Shown: positions 10,726 to 20,299 of the stretch, one piece after another
Numbering within the stretch: the first letter of the stretch is position 1
How the letters are laid out: each line of letters opens with the position of its first letter
DNA from: Stratiolaelaps scimitus
Lineage: Eukaryota; Arthropoda; Arachnida; Mesostigmata; Laelapidae
Length of the DNA stretch: 64,000 bases
NCBI GenBank assembly: GCA_019614645.1
Contig: JABWDB010000005.1
Location: 15,551,001-15,615,000, forward strand
Direction: 5' to 3'
The notes under the pieces: model-generated
The model's database searches: none
What the model was told of the DNA's origin: nothing
The model's input: the letters and a program-made list of their open reading frames with translations, nothing else
Made by a program: the position numbers and the translations under genes

Positions 10726-11764
10726 AATTGATGTTTCGTTCTCAGACAGATGAAATTAAATATCTGTAAAGGTTTCACTCGTTAGTCCTGGCGTTTTGAT
10801 AAAAATTGACGTCGTTATTAAATTACACAGGGTCAAGTTATTATCCTATTCAGCGATTCGTGGGCGCTCTGTAGATGAGAGTTCCTGAGCTCAGAAGTGG
10901 TTACAGATAAACGAAATAATTGAATTACTTTGAACGAGATTCACTTCGTCGTTGCCAGAGGGAGCGCTCCGTTATATGGGTTGTCCGGGGTGCATGTCAA
11001 ATTGTATTATTTAATATAATACAATAGCACCTTTTTATTCAAAGAGATATGCCACGTCGAGGGACATACCTTTTGTGCACTACAAGTATAATCCCTGGGT
11101 ATTTATACCTCCGTGCGAGAGGTCGTATACTATCTCTGGGTATATGCTCGAACTCGGTCCAATTTTGGTGACTGGTGGTCTCCTTTTCAATTGAATAAAG
11201 TGACAGAAGTCTAGCAGGCTTATGTCAGGAGAACATGCCAGTTCATACTCTGACAAAACGTTTTTATACACCTCCTTCGTGATAGGGGCTTTCGGAGGCA
11301 GGAGCTGATAAAGAAGATTAAGTCGAACCTATGGACATAAGCAGCATTCTTTCGCCTGTTCACATCCTCCGATTCAGCTGCTCTACCACAAATGGTGGTG
11401 ACGCTGCTTCCGATCGAGCTGCACGCGTCATTTGACTCATGTCAAAGTGTTTTAATGTCCCTTCCATCTTAAAATAGTAGTGTCTGTTGACATCCCGGCT
11501 GCATTTCGCGTGGCACCCTTTTGGCTAGAATCTTCCTCATCTTTTTGGTGGCAAGGACCAGTGCCTCCACCATTGGAAGATACTACTCAATTTGTCCACA
11601 GCTTCTTGTCGTTTTTGAGCATCGCTTCAATCACCTACAGTTGCACGTTGGCAGCTTGTCTCTACGCCTTGAAACTTCGCACACCATTTCCGTACACTTA
11701 TCCCGGACCGGACCTCCCGGCCAAACAACCTCATCGCATTTGAGTGAACCAGGACAAATTGGGT
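10726..11764. other. Spacer with unidentified minus-strand open stretch
   Basis: A minus-strand frame covering about 11080-11310 reads smoothly (includes LLPPKAPITKEVYKNVLSEY) and looks protein-like, but I do not recognise it and stops bound it on both sides. It may be a fragment of a decayed transposon or gene. Nothing else was identified. Confidence 0.35.
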
Positions 11765-12440
11765 GAACCAAGATAGAGAGAGAGAGAGGAAATTTTCTTC
11801 AAACGCACGGACATCACCCGAGACATTCCAATCTCCATAAAAGTGGGCCGATCCAGTGCACGGTTGACGTGGATAACCCAGACAGAGACTACCCATCTGT
11901 TCTTGGCTCTCCTTTTCACGGGAGTCATCCGCAATGTAAATGCGTTGTCCGTCTTGCAGAGCGGATCCTTCTCCGGTGCCTGCAGCCTGTCCATCCCCCC
12001 GACACGGTCGGTCTCTTTCCCTGAGGCAGGCCTGCTGAGTTTTGTCAGCATTTCCCCCTCGGGAGAGGCAGTTGTATTCCACCCTCAACTGGGCTGGTGC
12101 ACCTATATTTTCCTTCTGCGGCACCCTTACTATTGACCCCCTTTAACTGATCTGTTCTTCCCACTAATGTTCCCATGTAGATGTTTCTGCAAGACGGGAA
12201 GGCAGACAGGGGCGGGATGGGGCTGTTACCCTGGTGGGCCTCGTTCCGCGGAGCTCGGGCCTACCGCAAACCTGCGCAGGAACCCAGGAAACGAGGCGCC
12301 GAATCCTTTGTCTCACTTGTACGAACTCATCTAGTGAAAGTTGTCTTTCTATGGAGTATTTGAGGGGTTTAAATTGCTACACAAGCCCCGTTTTCCCCCA
12401 CGATCAGCGACAGGTCTTGCAGAGCGTCGAATTTTATAAA
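11765..12440 (-). repeat. Dispersed repeat X, long copy
   Basis: About 0.68 kb related to 18830-19540 and 24330-24830 (same strand) and to the short plus-strand copies at 602-850 and 58050-58315. The minus strand keeps long open stretches in several frames. It borders the left edge of duplication B copy 2, so it may have taken part in that rearrangement. It could be the 5' part of a LINE, because at 24.3 kb it is fused to LINE ORF1, but that fusion is a deletion product. Confidence 0.65.
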
Positions 12441-12618
12441 ACATAGTTGTTCTTCAATTGTCGTTTGAACCTCCACTATATTAAAATAACTAAGTGGTAG
12501 CCTACATCAGGCGTATGGTGGCTGCTGAGCTAACTCGGTGTTTCTGACCAGCTAGCGGTTGATGTTTCGCTTGTACAATGGTAAGGTTTAGTCATCCTAT
12601 ATGTAATTGCCCTTCTAT

Positions 12619-14637
12619 TTAAACGCAGTAACAGAAAGGTTCGAAGGATTGGCCTTCGACACATTTCGAGTGTGTGTTATAGCGATCAACACGGACGATA
12701 TCTTTTGGAAGTATTGTAAATGTGGTGTTCCCGTCAGATTTTTCCTTCTCTTGTTCAACGAGCGCCTCGAAAATAGCTTCGGGCTCGGTAGCAATGCGAA
12801 TCCTATGCCGGTGTAAATACGATGCGCCTTGGTACATCCGTGCTACCTGAAGGGTTTTATCAAGACGGAATATTGAGCAACCCTTCTTTAAGGCCGATAT
12901 CTTTTTGCTCGCTAGCATTTCATTCAATTTATTAACGACACGTTCCCCGAGCACTGGCCAGATGTTGGTGTCGTTTTCTCGCACGTAACTGTAACAGCCG
13001 CAGTATTTATCGCCTATGCCTGCGTCGTGACAGCTTCTTGATGACGGAATAACCTGACTAATGAGGCTGTACCCGCCGTCTCGAGATTGAGGTGCCCTTT
13101 TCGCCTCGATCGGGCGACTTTCGGCAGGCTTAAACGGGTTCACTAGATCATGCAGGGTCGCATGAAAATCAAATGAGGTCACTAACCTGCGGCTGTTCAG
13201 TTGCAAGTATTGTAACGTATCGGGCCGCAGACGAACGAGCTCCTCGGGAACAAGTACAAAGCCGAACGGCAGCTTGTCCTCAAGTGTTCCCTGGCGGGTT
13301 TTCCGAAACGATCCAATCCGAAAGCCATGATCAGCTATAAATAGTATGACCGTATGATTCAGTATGCCTTGATCGTTGAGTGCAGTAAAGTGGTCGGCGA
13401 CATCTTCATCAATACGCCAGGCCCCGGCCGGATCATCGTGAGTGGCTCGCACCAGAAAGACGTACGCGAAAAGAGGGCGATCTCGTTTAAGTAACACCAT
13501 TGTATCTTCCAGATACTTGAGATGTACCGACGATTGGCTCTGACCAAAATAGCAATTTGATTCGTATACCATTTCCATAGCATTAACCATTGCACGGGGG
13601 TAGTAATCAGTCGGAGCTATTTTAAAGCCCAGCCTTGATTCTCCGGCGAAAATTGCCCAACTGGTCATTTCCTCATGGAGCATAGTGCGGTACCCATTTC
13701 GCCGATACTCGTCCCATGTAAAATTAAAAAAGCCATCAAAATGTCGATGACGAACGATCTTGTCGACTTCGTCAAGCGGCTTTCCAGTCAGTATCGGTAT
13801 TTGATTCGGGGCCGAATTTTCCCCCACTTTGTTATATCCAAATAGCTCAATTAGCCGTTCACCGTAAATTTCCTGTAGAGCTTGATTGGTTCGGGGCATG
13901 GTTCTGTGAAAGGCAAGCCGTGACAGCGAGTCTATTCCGAGCAGTACCACATTGAAGTATGGTTCGTCGTCACTTCTCACCGGGACGGATCGGGAGACGT
14001 CTGCCACATTTGTCATCACTAGGATCTGCTTGTAATCGCTACGACCGCTGCTGATAATCCTCCGAAGTGTGGAAGTGAAAATGCTTTTAAGGTTGAAGCT
14101 GCAGCTGATCTGGATTTCTAGATGTGGCGGACACGTGTTCCAATCAAAGAGAAATGCTTTACCCAGCTTATAGGAGACATCTCGTACTTGAGCTGAATCG
14201 TCCAAAAGCAATGGGTTATAGATACACTCCAGCAAAGCTGGCGACCCCAAGTAGTCACTGCGGAGCACATCTTCGTCGAGAACAGGACATGTTCTGTTTA
14301 GAGTGCGTCTCGTCTTGAATATCGGCCGCTTGTCGTGCGGTTTCTTGCAGACTTTACGCTTCAGTTGAGCAAAGTACCTGTTCAGCTCCCTGCTCGAGAG
14401 AGGATCACGCCGTAGCACAGTACACTGTTCGGTGTTTACGGCAAGATCATGTTTTGTTTTAGCAGCACCATGATGTGAATATCCCTCAACGTTGAATGTA
14501 TATGCAGATGGTGGAAAGTTTTCGAAGGGTCCAAAACGCAACGATTTGCCCCCCATATATGCGTACCATTGGGATAGGCCATAGACACATAGCAAACAAA
14601 TAAGAATAACCACAAAACATAGTCGTGTAACGTTCAT
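12619..14637 (-). CDS. DUF229 family membrane protein, subfamily B (gene 3)
   Basis: A 672-residue single-exon DUF229 protein, the recent duplicate of gene 2. The start is the ATG at 14637 (MNVTRLCFVVILICLL...), giving one N-terminal membrane anchor; 14 further codons upstream open with GTG. All core motifs are kept: GIDSLSR, GENSAPN, ATHDD, ADHG and TSFDFHATLHDL. From about the ATHDD region to the C-terminus the protein is identical to gene 2 as far as I can see. Differences cluster in the N-terminal half and include two compensating small indels near residues 38-66 that keep the length equal. Frame preservation through those indels argues for selection or very recent origin. Confidence 0.9.
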   Translation of the reverse strand: MNVTRLCFVVILICLLCVYGLSQWYAYMGGKSLRFGPFENFPPSAYTFNVEGYSHHGAAKTKHDLAVNTEQCTVLRRDPLSSRELNRYFAQLKRKVCKKPHDKRPIFKTRRTLNRTCPVLDEDVLRSDYLGSPALLECIYNPLLLDDSAQVRDVSYKLGKAFLFDWNTCPPHLEIQISCSFNLKSIFTSTLRRIISSGRSDYKQILVMTNVADVSRSVPVRSDDEPYFNVVLLGIDSLSRLAFHRTMPRTNQALQEIYGERLIELFGYNKVGENSAPNQIPILTGKPLDEVDKIVRHRHFDGFFNFTWDEYRRNGYRTMLHEEMTSWAIFAGESRLGFKIAPTDYYPRAMVNAMEMVYESNCYFGQSQSSVHLKYLEDTMVLLKRDRPLFAYVFLVRATHDDPAGAWRIDEDVADHFTALNDQGILNHTVILFIADHGFRIGSFRKTRQGTLEDKLPFGFVLVPEELVRLRPDTLQYLQLNSRRLVTSFDFHATLHDLVNPFKPAESRPIEAKRAPQSRDGGYSLISQVIPSSRSCHDAGIGDKYCGCYSYVRENDTNIWPVLGERVVNKLNEMLASKKISALKKGCSIFRLDKTLQVARMYQGASYLHRHRIRIATEPEAIFEALVEQEKEKSDGNTTFTILPKDIVRVDRYNTHSKCVEGQSFEPFCYCV

Positions 14638-15074
14638 GGCGATGGCGAGCACATCAGGGATTGGTTGACCAATCGCCACCTACAGCATTTCCAACGACGA
14701 TCGCTGGAGGTTCGCATAAACTGATCGTCTTAAAAGTCATAGACAATTACCCGCCGCATATCGTAGAACCACTCGCACTCTCTCTCTCTCTCTCTGTTCC
14801 AATAGGTGCTCGTGGCATAAATTAATGAGAGCCGTTCTACCTGGATTGCTCCTCGACTGTGACCACACCAAGCATGATCCTAAGTCAGTCTTCACCGATG
14901 TTCCCACCGAATGCTGACCGCCGGGCGCACTGTAATGATAGGCCTCGTACCGCCTGTTCCGTGACATCACGCGTACGATGCCCACGAGACCCTTGGAACT
15001 AGTGTGTTGGATTTAAAATGCGATAAAATTTCCGCAACGAGACTGAACAATGGGCGCATTCGACCCTTTCACTG
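14638..15074 (-). promoter_or_regulatory. 5' flank of gene 3 with (GA)n tract
   Basis: Homologous to the flank of gene 2, including the (CT)n run at about 14775-14796 (GAGA on the gene's strand). Its promoter role is inferred from position and conservation only. Confidence 0.4.
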
Positions 15075-15077
15075 GCA

Positions 15078-15088
15078 CATAGGACACA

Positions 15089-15122
<34 letters not shown>

Positions 15123-15133
15123 TGTGTCCTATG
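15078..15133. repeat. Perfect 56-base palindrome with (AT)15 core
   Basis: CATAGGACACAGT, then fifteen AT units, then ACTGTGTCCTATG: each half is the exact reverse complement of the other. It sits at the junction between duplication B copy 2 and the inverted MITE-like element. Confidence 0.95.
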
Positions 15134-15380
15134 ATGATTCAATGCTTGTGCATGACCGCTTTATATCGAGATATCACAGCATATGGTAGGTTTCGGCCGA
15201 CAGATGTGTTTATATCAGCTTTAAACAGCTGCAAACCTGGCGTCCTGACGGTGGCCATACGTGGTGATGCCTTCGAGAAAGTGTTGGCTGGTCTGCTGAA
15301 CAATAATAAAAAGCAGAGGTCTAATACGTGCTTGATGAAATATTTTGATCTTGTATATAAAATATATATATATATATATA
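15088..15380 (-). mobile_element. MITE-like element bounded by (TA)n, copy 2 (inverted)
   Basis: Reverse complement of the unit at 9985-10275, again with (TA)n on both sides (15091-15120 and 15360-15380). It fills the place where the coding body of an A-type DUF229 gene would be expected next to the orphan 5' flank. Confidence 0.65.
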
Positions 15381-15600
15381 CGCCTGCCGAACCACGGAAC
15401 GTTCCATCCAGCCAAGCAGGCACTTCCATAAAATTCAAGAGACGCCATTAGCTAACTAGCTAGCTATAATATCTAGGCAGGCAGGTGGGACCATCTATCT
15501 CACACGAGACCAAATTATCCAGTGAGCTCAAGCATAGAATACAAACGTCTGCTTCTCAGCAATCGTCCCCTTTGTTCTGTTGTGTTACGCATGCACCACT
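15381..15600 (-). pseudogene. Orphan 5' flank of a lost A-type DUF229 gene
   Basis: This segment aligns closely with the upstream flanks of gene 4 (22301-22515) and gene 5 (27990-28223), including ACGCCATTAGCTAACTAGCT, CCAGTGAGCTCAAGCAT and GTCCCCTTTGTTCTGTTGTG. On the minus strand it still carries the upstream frame that begins MASLEFYGSACLAGWNVP, parallel to that before gene 4. No gene body follows: the sequence passes into a (TA)n tract and the MITE-like element. I read it as the remains of one more A-type locus truncated at a TA tract. Confidence 0.75.
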
Positions 15601-16404
15601 GGGCCATTGCTAGTTTTGGTTTTAGTATCAGTGTGGGCTGAGGTGCAAAAAAACCCTTGTATTTTTATATTTTTTCGAGAACTAAAGTGTATGTATATTG
15701 CAGTTCCGAAAATAAACTTGAAAGCTGATAACATTGTAAGTGATTTATCTTCGACGGCACGCATCGGCTTCGGGTACTACACATATCCAGACTGTTAATT
15801 CTGCCCATTTTGTCCTGCGCCTACCATATTGACCGTATTCAAATGGAATTCAAGGGCCAGTTTCAGTAGATATGTTGCCCGCTGATTGTGCGACCATACC
15901 TTTGCTTGCGTTTGTAATAACATAGCGTAAAGCATGAATAGTTTCTCTAAGATTCGTTTTTTTACGACTATTTTTTACGATTTATATATACTTATATATT
16001 TATACAGTGGTATGCATAAACATAACTCGCCCCTATATTTAAACAAATCGATATAAAGAATACACATTTATGACATTTATTCTGTATTAGATCTGTCGGC
16101 TAAAACGTATCAAATGTTGTGATATGTCGATATAAAACTATCATGCACAAGCATTGAATAATCACAGGACGCGGTATATATATATATATATATGTACGTC
16201 GTTTGTACTGTCTCGCCAATTTACGATGAGCTTTACTTGATCCAGTTATCGAATTTACATCAGCACATATATAATACCACAATTTGGCAATTTTCTGGTT
16301 CTTCTGTGCCATCATCTATACTCTGCCGTATTAGACACATGCATTGTACGAAATCTTTAGATTTTTAGAATTCCATAACATATTGCAATTACTTATACTA
16401 ACTA
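15601..16404. repeat. Array spacer, unit I part
   Basis: From about 15830 it aligns with 22545-23151 in unit II; 15600-15830 is unique to unit I. It includes a partial MITE-like copy ending in (TA)n at about 16175-16193. No gene seen. Confidence 0.6.
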
Positions 16405-18300
16405 TTTTTTTTTAACTTCCCCCCAGAGGCGTGGAACCACTTATTCAGTATGTCTTCAGAGTCCTCCAAGGAGGGGGGATATCTTTATATGCCTTTAGTT
16501 ATACTTGTTAATCACTCGTTGTCCTAAGCAGCATGTCGTGCGCGTCTTTGCCCCGATTTTGATCTACTTGCCGTACCCTAATCATGTTTCTTGAGAGAGG
16601 ACTTCTTAACGTACTTTCATGCTCCACGAATAGTCCACCCGTCGTCGTCTATCTTGTCTTTGTCTGCCTCTCTCCTGTCAATCTTTCGCTGGCCCTTAGT
16701 CTTGTCCGAAGAAGGAATTCGCTCTAACGTTGGTTGACGCTCTTGTTTCCTCTTGTTCCGAAGTTCCTCAACTAGCATTCTGTATGCACGGCGCGCCATC
16801 GAGCTAGCTTTATGGCCCTTCACATCACAGTTGTAGCAGCATGGTTAGTCGTCGGGACATTCTTTCATTGTGTGGGCTTCGGATCCGCAGTTGTAACACC
16901 TCTTGCCCTCTACCTTCCTTCCCTTGAACGCACTCGCTATGTGACCTGGCTTCTGCCAATTGTAGCAGGTCGGCGCCTGCATGAACTCTTCTGATGTACA
17001 GTATGTATTGTCAAGTTTAATTCTCTTCAGCTCAACAAGCCTCCTGGCATATGTGTGTGGGAGAGCAACGATGCACGCCCATCCATGCTTTTTGGCCTTT
17101 GGACCCTCGATTTTGATTGCCGCATATACAGGTATATTCATCTGCAGGCATATTTACAGTTTCGCTTCTGTGCCTGTAGCATCCAGGAAGGGGTTTATGT
17201 TCTTCAGGATGACTGTCGCTTGTGACATAGTGTCGCTGACCTCAACGACAACTCCTATGCCTGCTCTCAGTATGTTCAAAGGGCCTAGTATCCCCTTGCT
17301 TCGTTTCGTTGAGCTTAATGAGAAGGTTACCTTTGGCTGACCTGCTTATTCTCCCAACCGTCACGCCGGCCTCCGTCGGCTATATGTATTGCTTGATGTC
17401 CCGCACTGTCTCTTCCATTGTTCTTCCTTGAGCAGCTTTGATTGTTAAGGTTGTAGCTGCTGGGGTGTTTAAGAGTCCGCCGTCTTTGATGTATGCGACC
17501 TATTTTTGCCTGGTATCCCGGCGCTGGTATGTCGAAAAACCCTCCCGTGATGGGGCATGCAGCCTCCAGCGCTTTCCTGGAGTCGCAGCCCTTAATTTCC
17601 TCTGAAATACGAATGGCTGGCGTTTTCTCTCCTTAGGTGCACTTGTCTTGCTAACTACCTTGACGAGTAATTCCAGGAACTTGTTTGTGTCATCTTCTGG
17701 TGCTACCATTCCGACGACGAGTGTTCTGGTGGAGGTGAGCGAGCAACCTTCTCGGTCTTCTTTTTCTGGCATTTCTAGCATATCGTTGCTTTCCAAAATA
17801 GCTATTTTCCCCCGCAATCAGTCTAGCTGTAGCCAAGGTGGCGGAGAACATTCCGGATAGCTTCTCTAGGAGGTCCTGGTCCTTGCTGGAGCCTTTCTTG
17901 GCAATCATTGCCCTTGTCTGCCTATGTGCGAGAATCAACTTATATGCTTGCTCCAGTCATGGTTTCTCAATAATGACTGCGAGCGCTGCTTCAGTCTTGT
18001 CTGCCTATTGCTCTTCATCAAGTTCCCTTATCTCGTTGCGCATTTCTGTTTCTGCCCTTGTCGCTGCATCGGGCTCCTTGGAGCAGCGCGAGCAGGTTGC
18101 TGCTTCCGGCGGTGCAGTTCTTGATCCCCCTTTCTCTTTGAGTCTGGCTATCTCTTCGTTGAGTCTTTCCAAGTTTGCGGTGCAGTTCTGCTGGAAGCAT
18201 AGCTCCCGGCGGAAGTGCACCGAAAAGCGCCCTTCCTCTCCTTGTATTTCGCGGTCCTGTTATTGTCGCCCCTTTTTTTGGGCAGTTACTTGTACCACTA
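16389..18300 (-). mobile_element. 5'-truncated LINE with ORF1, flanked by target-site duplication
   Basis: The body is 16405-18285. It begins (plus strand) with nine T, i.e. a poly(A) tail on the minus strand, and is flanked by TTACTTATACTAACTA (16389-16404) and TTACTTGTACCACTA (18286-18300), a clear target-site duplication of about 15 bases. The homologous spacer at 10.7 kb lacks the insert. The orientation, tail and TSD define a non-LTR retrotransposon. The same insertion, with the same left flank, is present at 23152 in unit II, so it predates that duplication. Confidence 0.85.
16617..18220 (-). pseudogene. LINE ORF1 (gag-like), broken
   Basis: Minus-strand frames, interrupted by stops and shifts, encode a gag-like nucleic-acid-binding protein. 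Near 18000-18220 a charged, heptad-like stretch (LERLNEEIARLKEK) suggests a coiled coil. Near 16960-17320 an RNA-recognition-like region is followed by three CCHC knuckles: CYNWQKPGHIASAF (last Cys lost), CYNCGSEAHTMKEC (intact, 16850-16895) and CYNCDVKGHKASSM (last Cys lost). This layout is typical of ORF1 in APE-type LINEs such as the R1 and jockey groups. No reverse transcriptase lies next to it, so it is non-autonomous. Confidence 0.75.
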
Positions 18301-18829
18301 CACCAATAACAGCCACAGTAATATACACAGCAGTCATCCGGATGAAATATGCTGTAGTAGTTACAATTGAACCTTTTGCACTAGCAAGTATTACTTTTGT
18401 TCCAGGTTTTCTTTAAGTGTTTTACCCTAAAAGTTATTTTACTTGAATCTAAATGCTGCATCGCGTTGAGTAAAAAATCGCTGAAATGATACGTCGATCT
18501 ACAGCCTTGAATGAAGTCTCTCCCACCGGATTTCCTGATAATTCCAAGTCTCAGCATCTTCTTCGTTGTCGAATTCTCGCCTCACTGCCACGCTTGAACC
18601 CGCGGAGTGGCCTTCTTGTATGGCCAACAACCACTATTTTCACGCTTGATCAGTCGACCACCCCTTCAAAAACTTTATGACCTCAAAGAATGAATTCGAG
18701 AGGAATAAAGCTGCGACAGAACAAAGTACAGCCATTGGGCTACCATATGCCCGTCTTATACATAGCAGTCGATCGTTGTGCAAATAGTGGGCCGGAAGGC
18801 CGTTTCGGCCGTACACAGGCCGGAGTGGG
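18301..18829. other. Spacer unique to unit I
   Basis: It begins with the right target-site flank (matches 10690-10720). The rest has no counterpart in unit II, which carries a deletion here. No gene seen. Confidence 0.5.
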
Positions 18830-19540
18830 CGGAAAGTGGGCCGATCCAGTGCCCAGTGGACAGTCCCCAGACAGAGACTGTCCATATGCTCTTGGCTCTT
18901 ATTTTCACGGGAGTCATCCGCAATGTAAATGCGTTCTCCGTCTTGCAGAACGGATCCTTCTCCGGTGCTTCCAGCGTGTCTGTCCCCCCGACACGGTTGG
19001 TCTCTTTCCCTGAGGCGGGCCTGCTGAGTTTTGTCAGCATTTCCCCCTCGGGAGAGGCAGTTGTCTTCCACCCTCAACTGGGCTTGTGCACCTATATTTT
19101 ACTTCTGCGGCACCCTTACTATTGACCCCCTTTAACTGATTTGTTCTTCGCCTAGGCTTCGCCAGCAGGAGCTTCGAAGTCCTCCTTCGTGGCCCCCAAC
19201 TATTCGCCTCTTCCCTCCTTCTCGTTCCCACTAATGTTCCCATGTCGATGTTTCTGCAAGACGGGAAGGCAGACGGGGACGGGATGGGGAAGTTACCCTG
19301 GTGGACCTTGGGACCTCGCTCCGCGAAGCACGGGCCTACCGCAAACCTGCTCAGGAACCCAGGAAACAAGGCGCCGAAACCTTTGTCTCACTTGTACGAA
19401 CTCATCTAGTTAAAGTTGTCTCTCTATGGAGTATTTGAGGAGTTTAAATTGCTGCACAAGCTCCGTTTTCCCCCACGATCAGCGACAGGTCTTGCAGAGC
19501 GCCGAATTTTATAAAACATAGTTGTTCTTCAATTGCGCAA
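18830..19540 (-). repeat. Dispersed repeat X, unit I copy
   Basis: Homologous to 11765-12440 and 24330-24830. The minus strand carries open stretches of 94-145 codons but no recognisable domain. Confidence 0.65.
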
Positions 19541-19689
19541 ACGGCACCTTCGATAATTATTGTCCTACTTCAAAATCAGAACTTTAGTTTTTAGCACAGC
19601 TGCTATCGGCAATCCGCTAGTGGCCCTGATATCGTAGAGTTCGAGTATGTTAATGCTTCACATCTCTAGCACCCTGCCACCCTGGCACG

Positions 19690-20060
19690 TTCCCCGGAGC
19701 TCCTAATAAAATTCTGACCAGTTCGTGTGTCCATTCTGCACCTTGAGTTGTGAACACATTAGTAGAAAACGGAGCAATGAGTCAGTCGTTACCATCTGAA
19801 AAATATTGGCCAGGCGCATGGGTGGCGCCATTGATTTGAGATCGTAAGTTCCAACCTCTCCAACACACACACACACACCGATTACGACGTGCATAGATCC
19901 GGCCGGGGTGAATGCTGTCCACAGAGAGGAGTAGAAACTCCTTTGTTGACTGAACTCGCTGCAATTCGACATGTTGACAATGTCATCGCCTTCCTCGGGA
20001 CAATGTCGGCCTCAGCCCCGGTCCCAGCTAATCCTCCCTCCCCATAATCCCTAGGAGTAA
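19690..20060 (+). mobile_element. LINE 3'-end relic, unit I
   Basis: The segment 19965-20060 (GACAATGTCATCGCCTTCCTC, then the Pro-rich CCC run and CCCTAGRARTAATGAC) matches the terminus of the LINE at 30612-31620. The sequence to its left, including a (CA)n tract at about 19862-19880, is shared with 25440-25640 in unit II. Confidence 0.6.
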
Positions 20061-20173
20061 TGACAAAGAACAATAACGTTTTATCGTGAAACTCACAGCA
20101 AGCGTTGTTATTAGTTATGTGAATGACCTTCTTTAGTTTCGTTTCAAGAAACGAATTTCTTCAGTGAAATACA

Positions 20174-20179
20174 TTTATT
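20174..20179 (-). terminator. Candidate poly(A) signal of gene 4
   Basis: AATAAA on the minus strand about 120 bases after the stop codon, preserved at the same place behind gene 5. Confidence 0.5.
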
Positions 20180-20299
20180 TATCAGTGAGATCATAACTGC
20201 CCAGTGTCTTTAGTGTGTCTACGGCTACCTTCCACGAAGCTTTGCACACGCTGTTAGACTCTTCCGTTACATCTAACAGAATAGTGTTAGCTTAGAACT

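Larger units (their letters stand above)
12468..15074. repeat. Segmental duplication B, copy 2
   Basis: Partner of 5511-8118. The right boundary at 15074-15078 coincides with the start of a perfect 56-base palindrome; the left boundary abuts repeat X. Confidence 0.9.
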
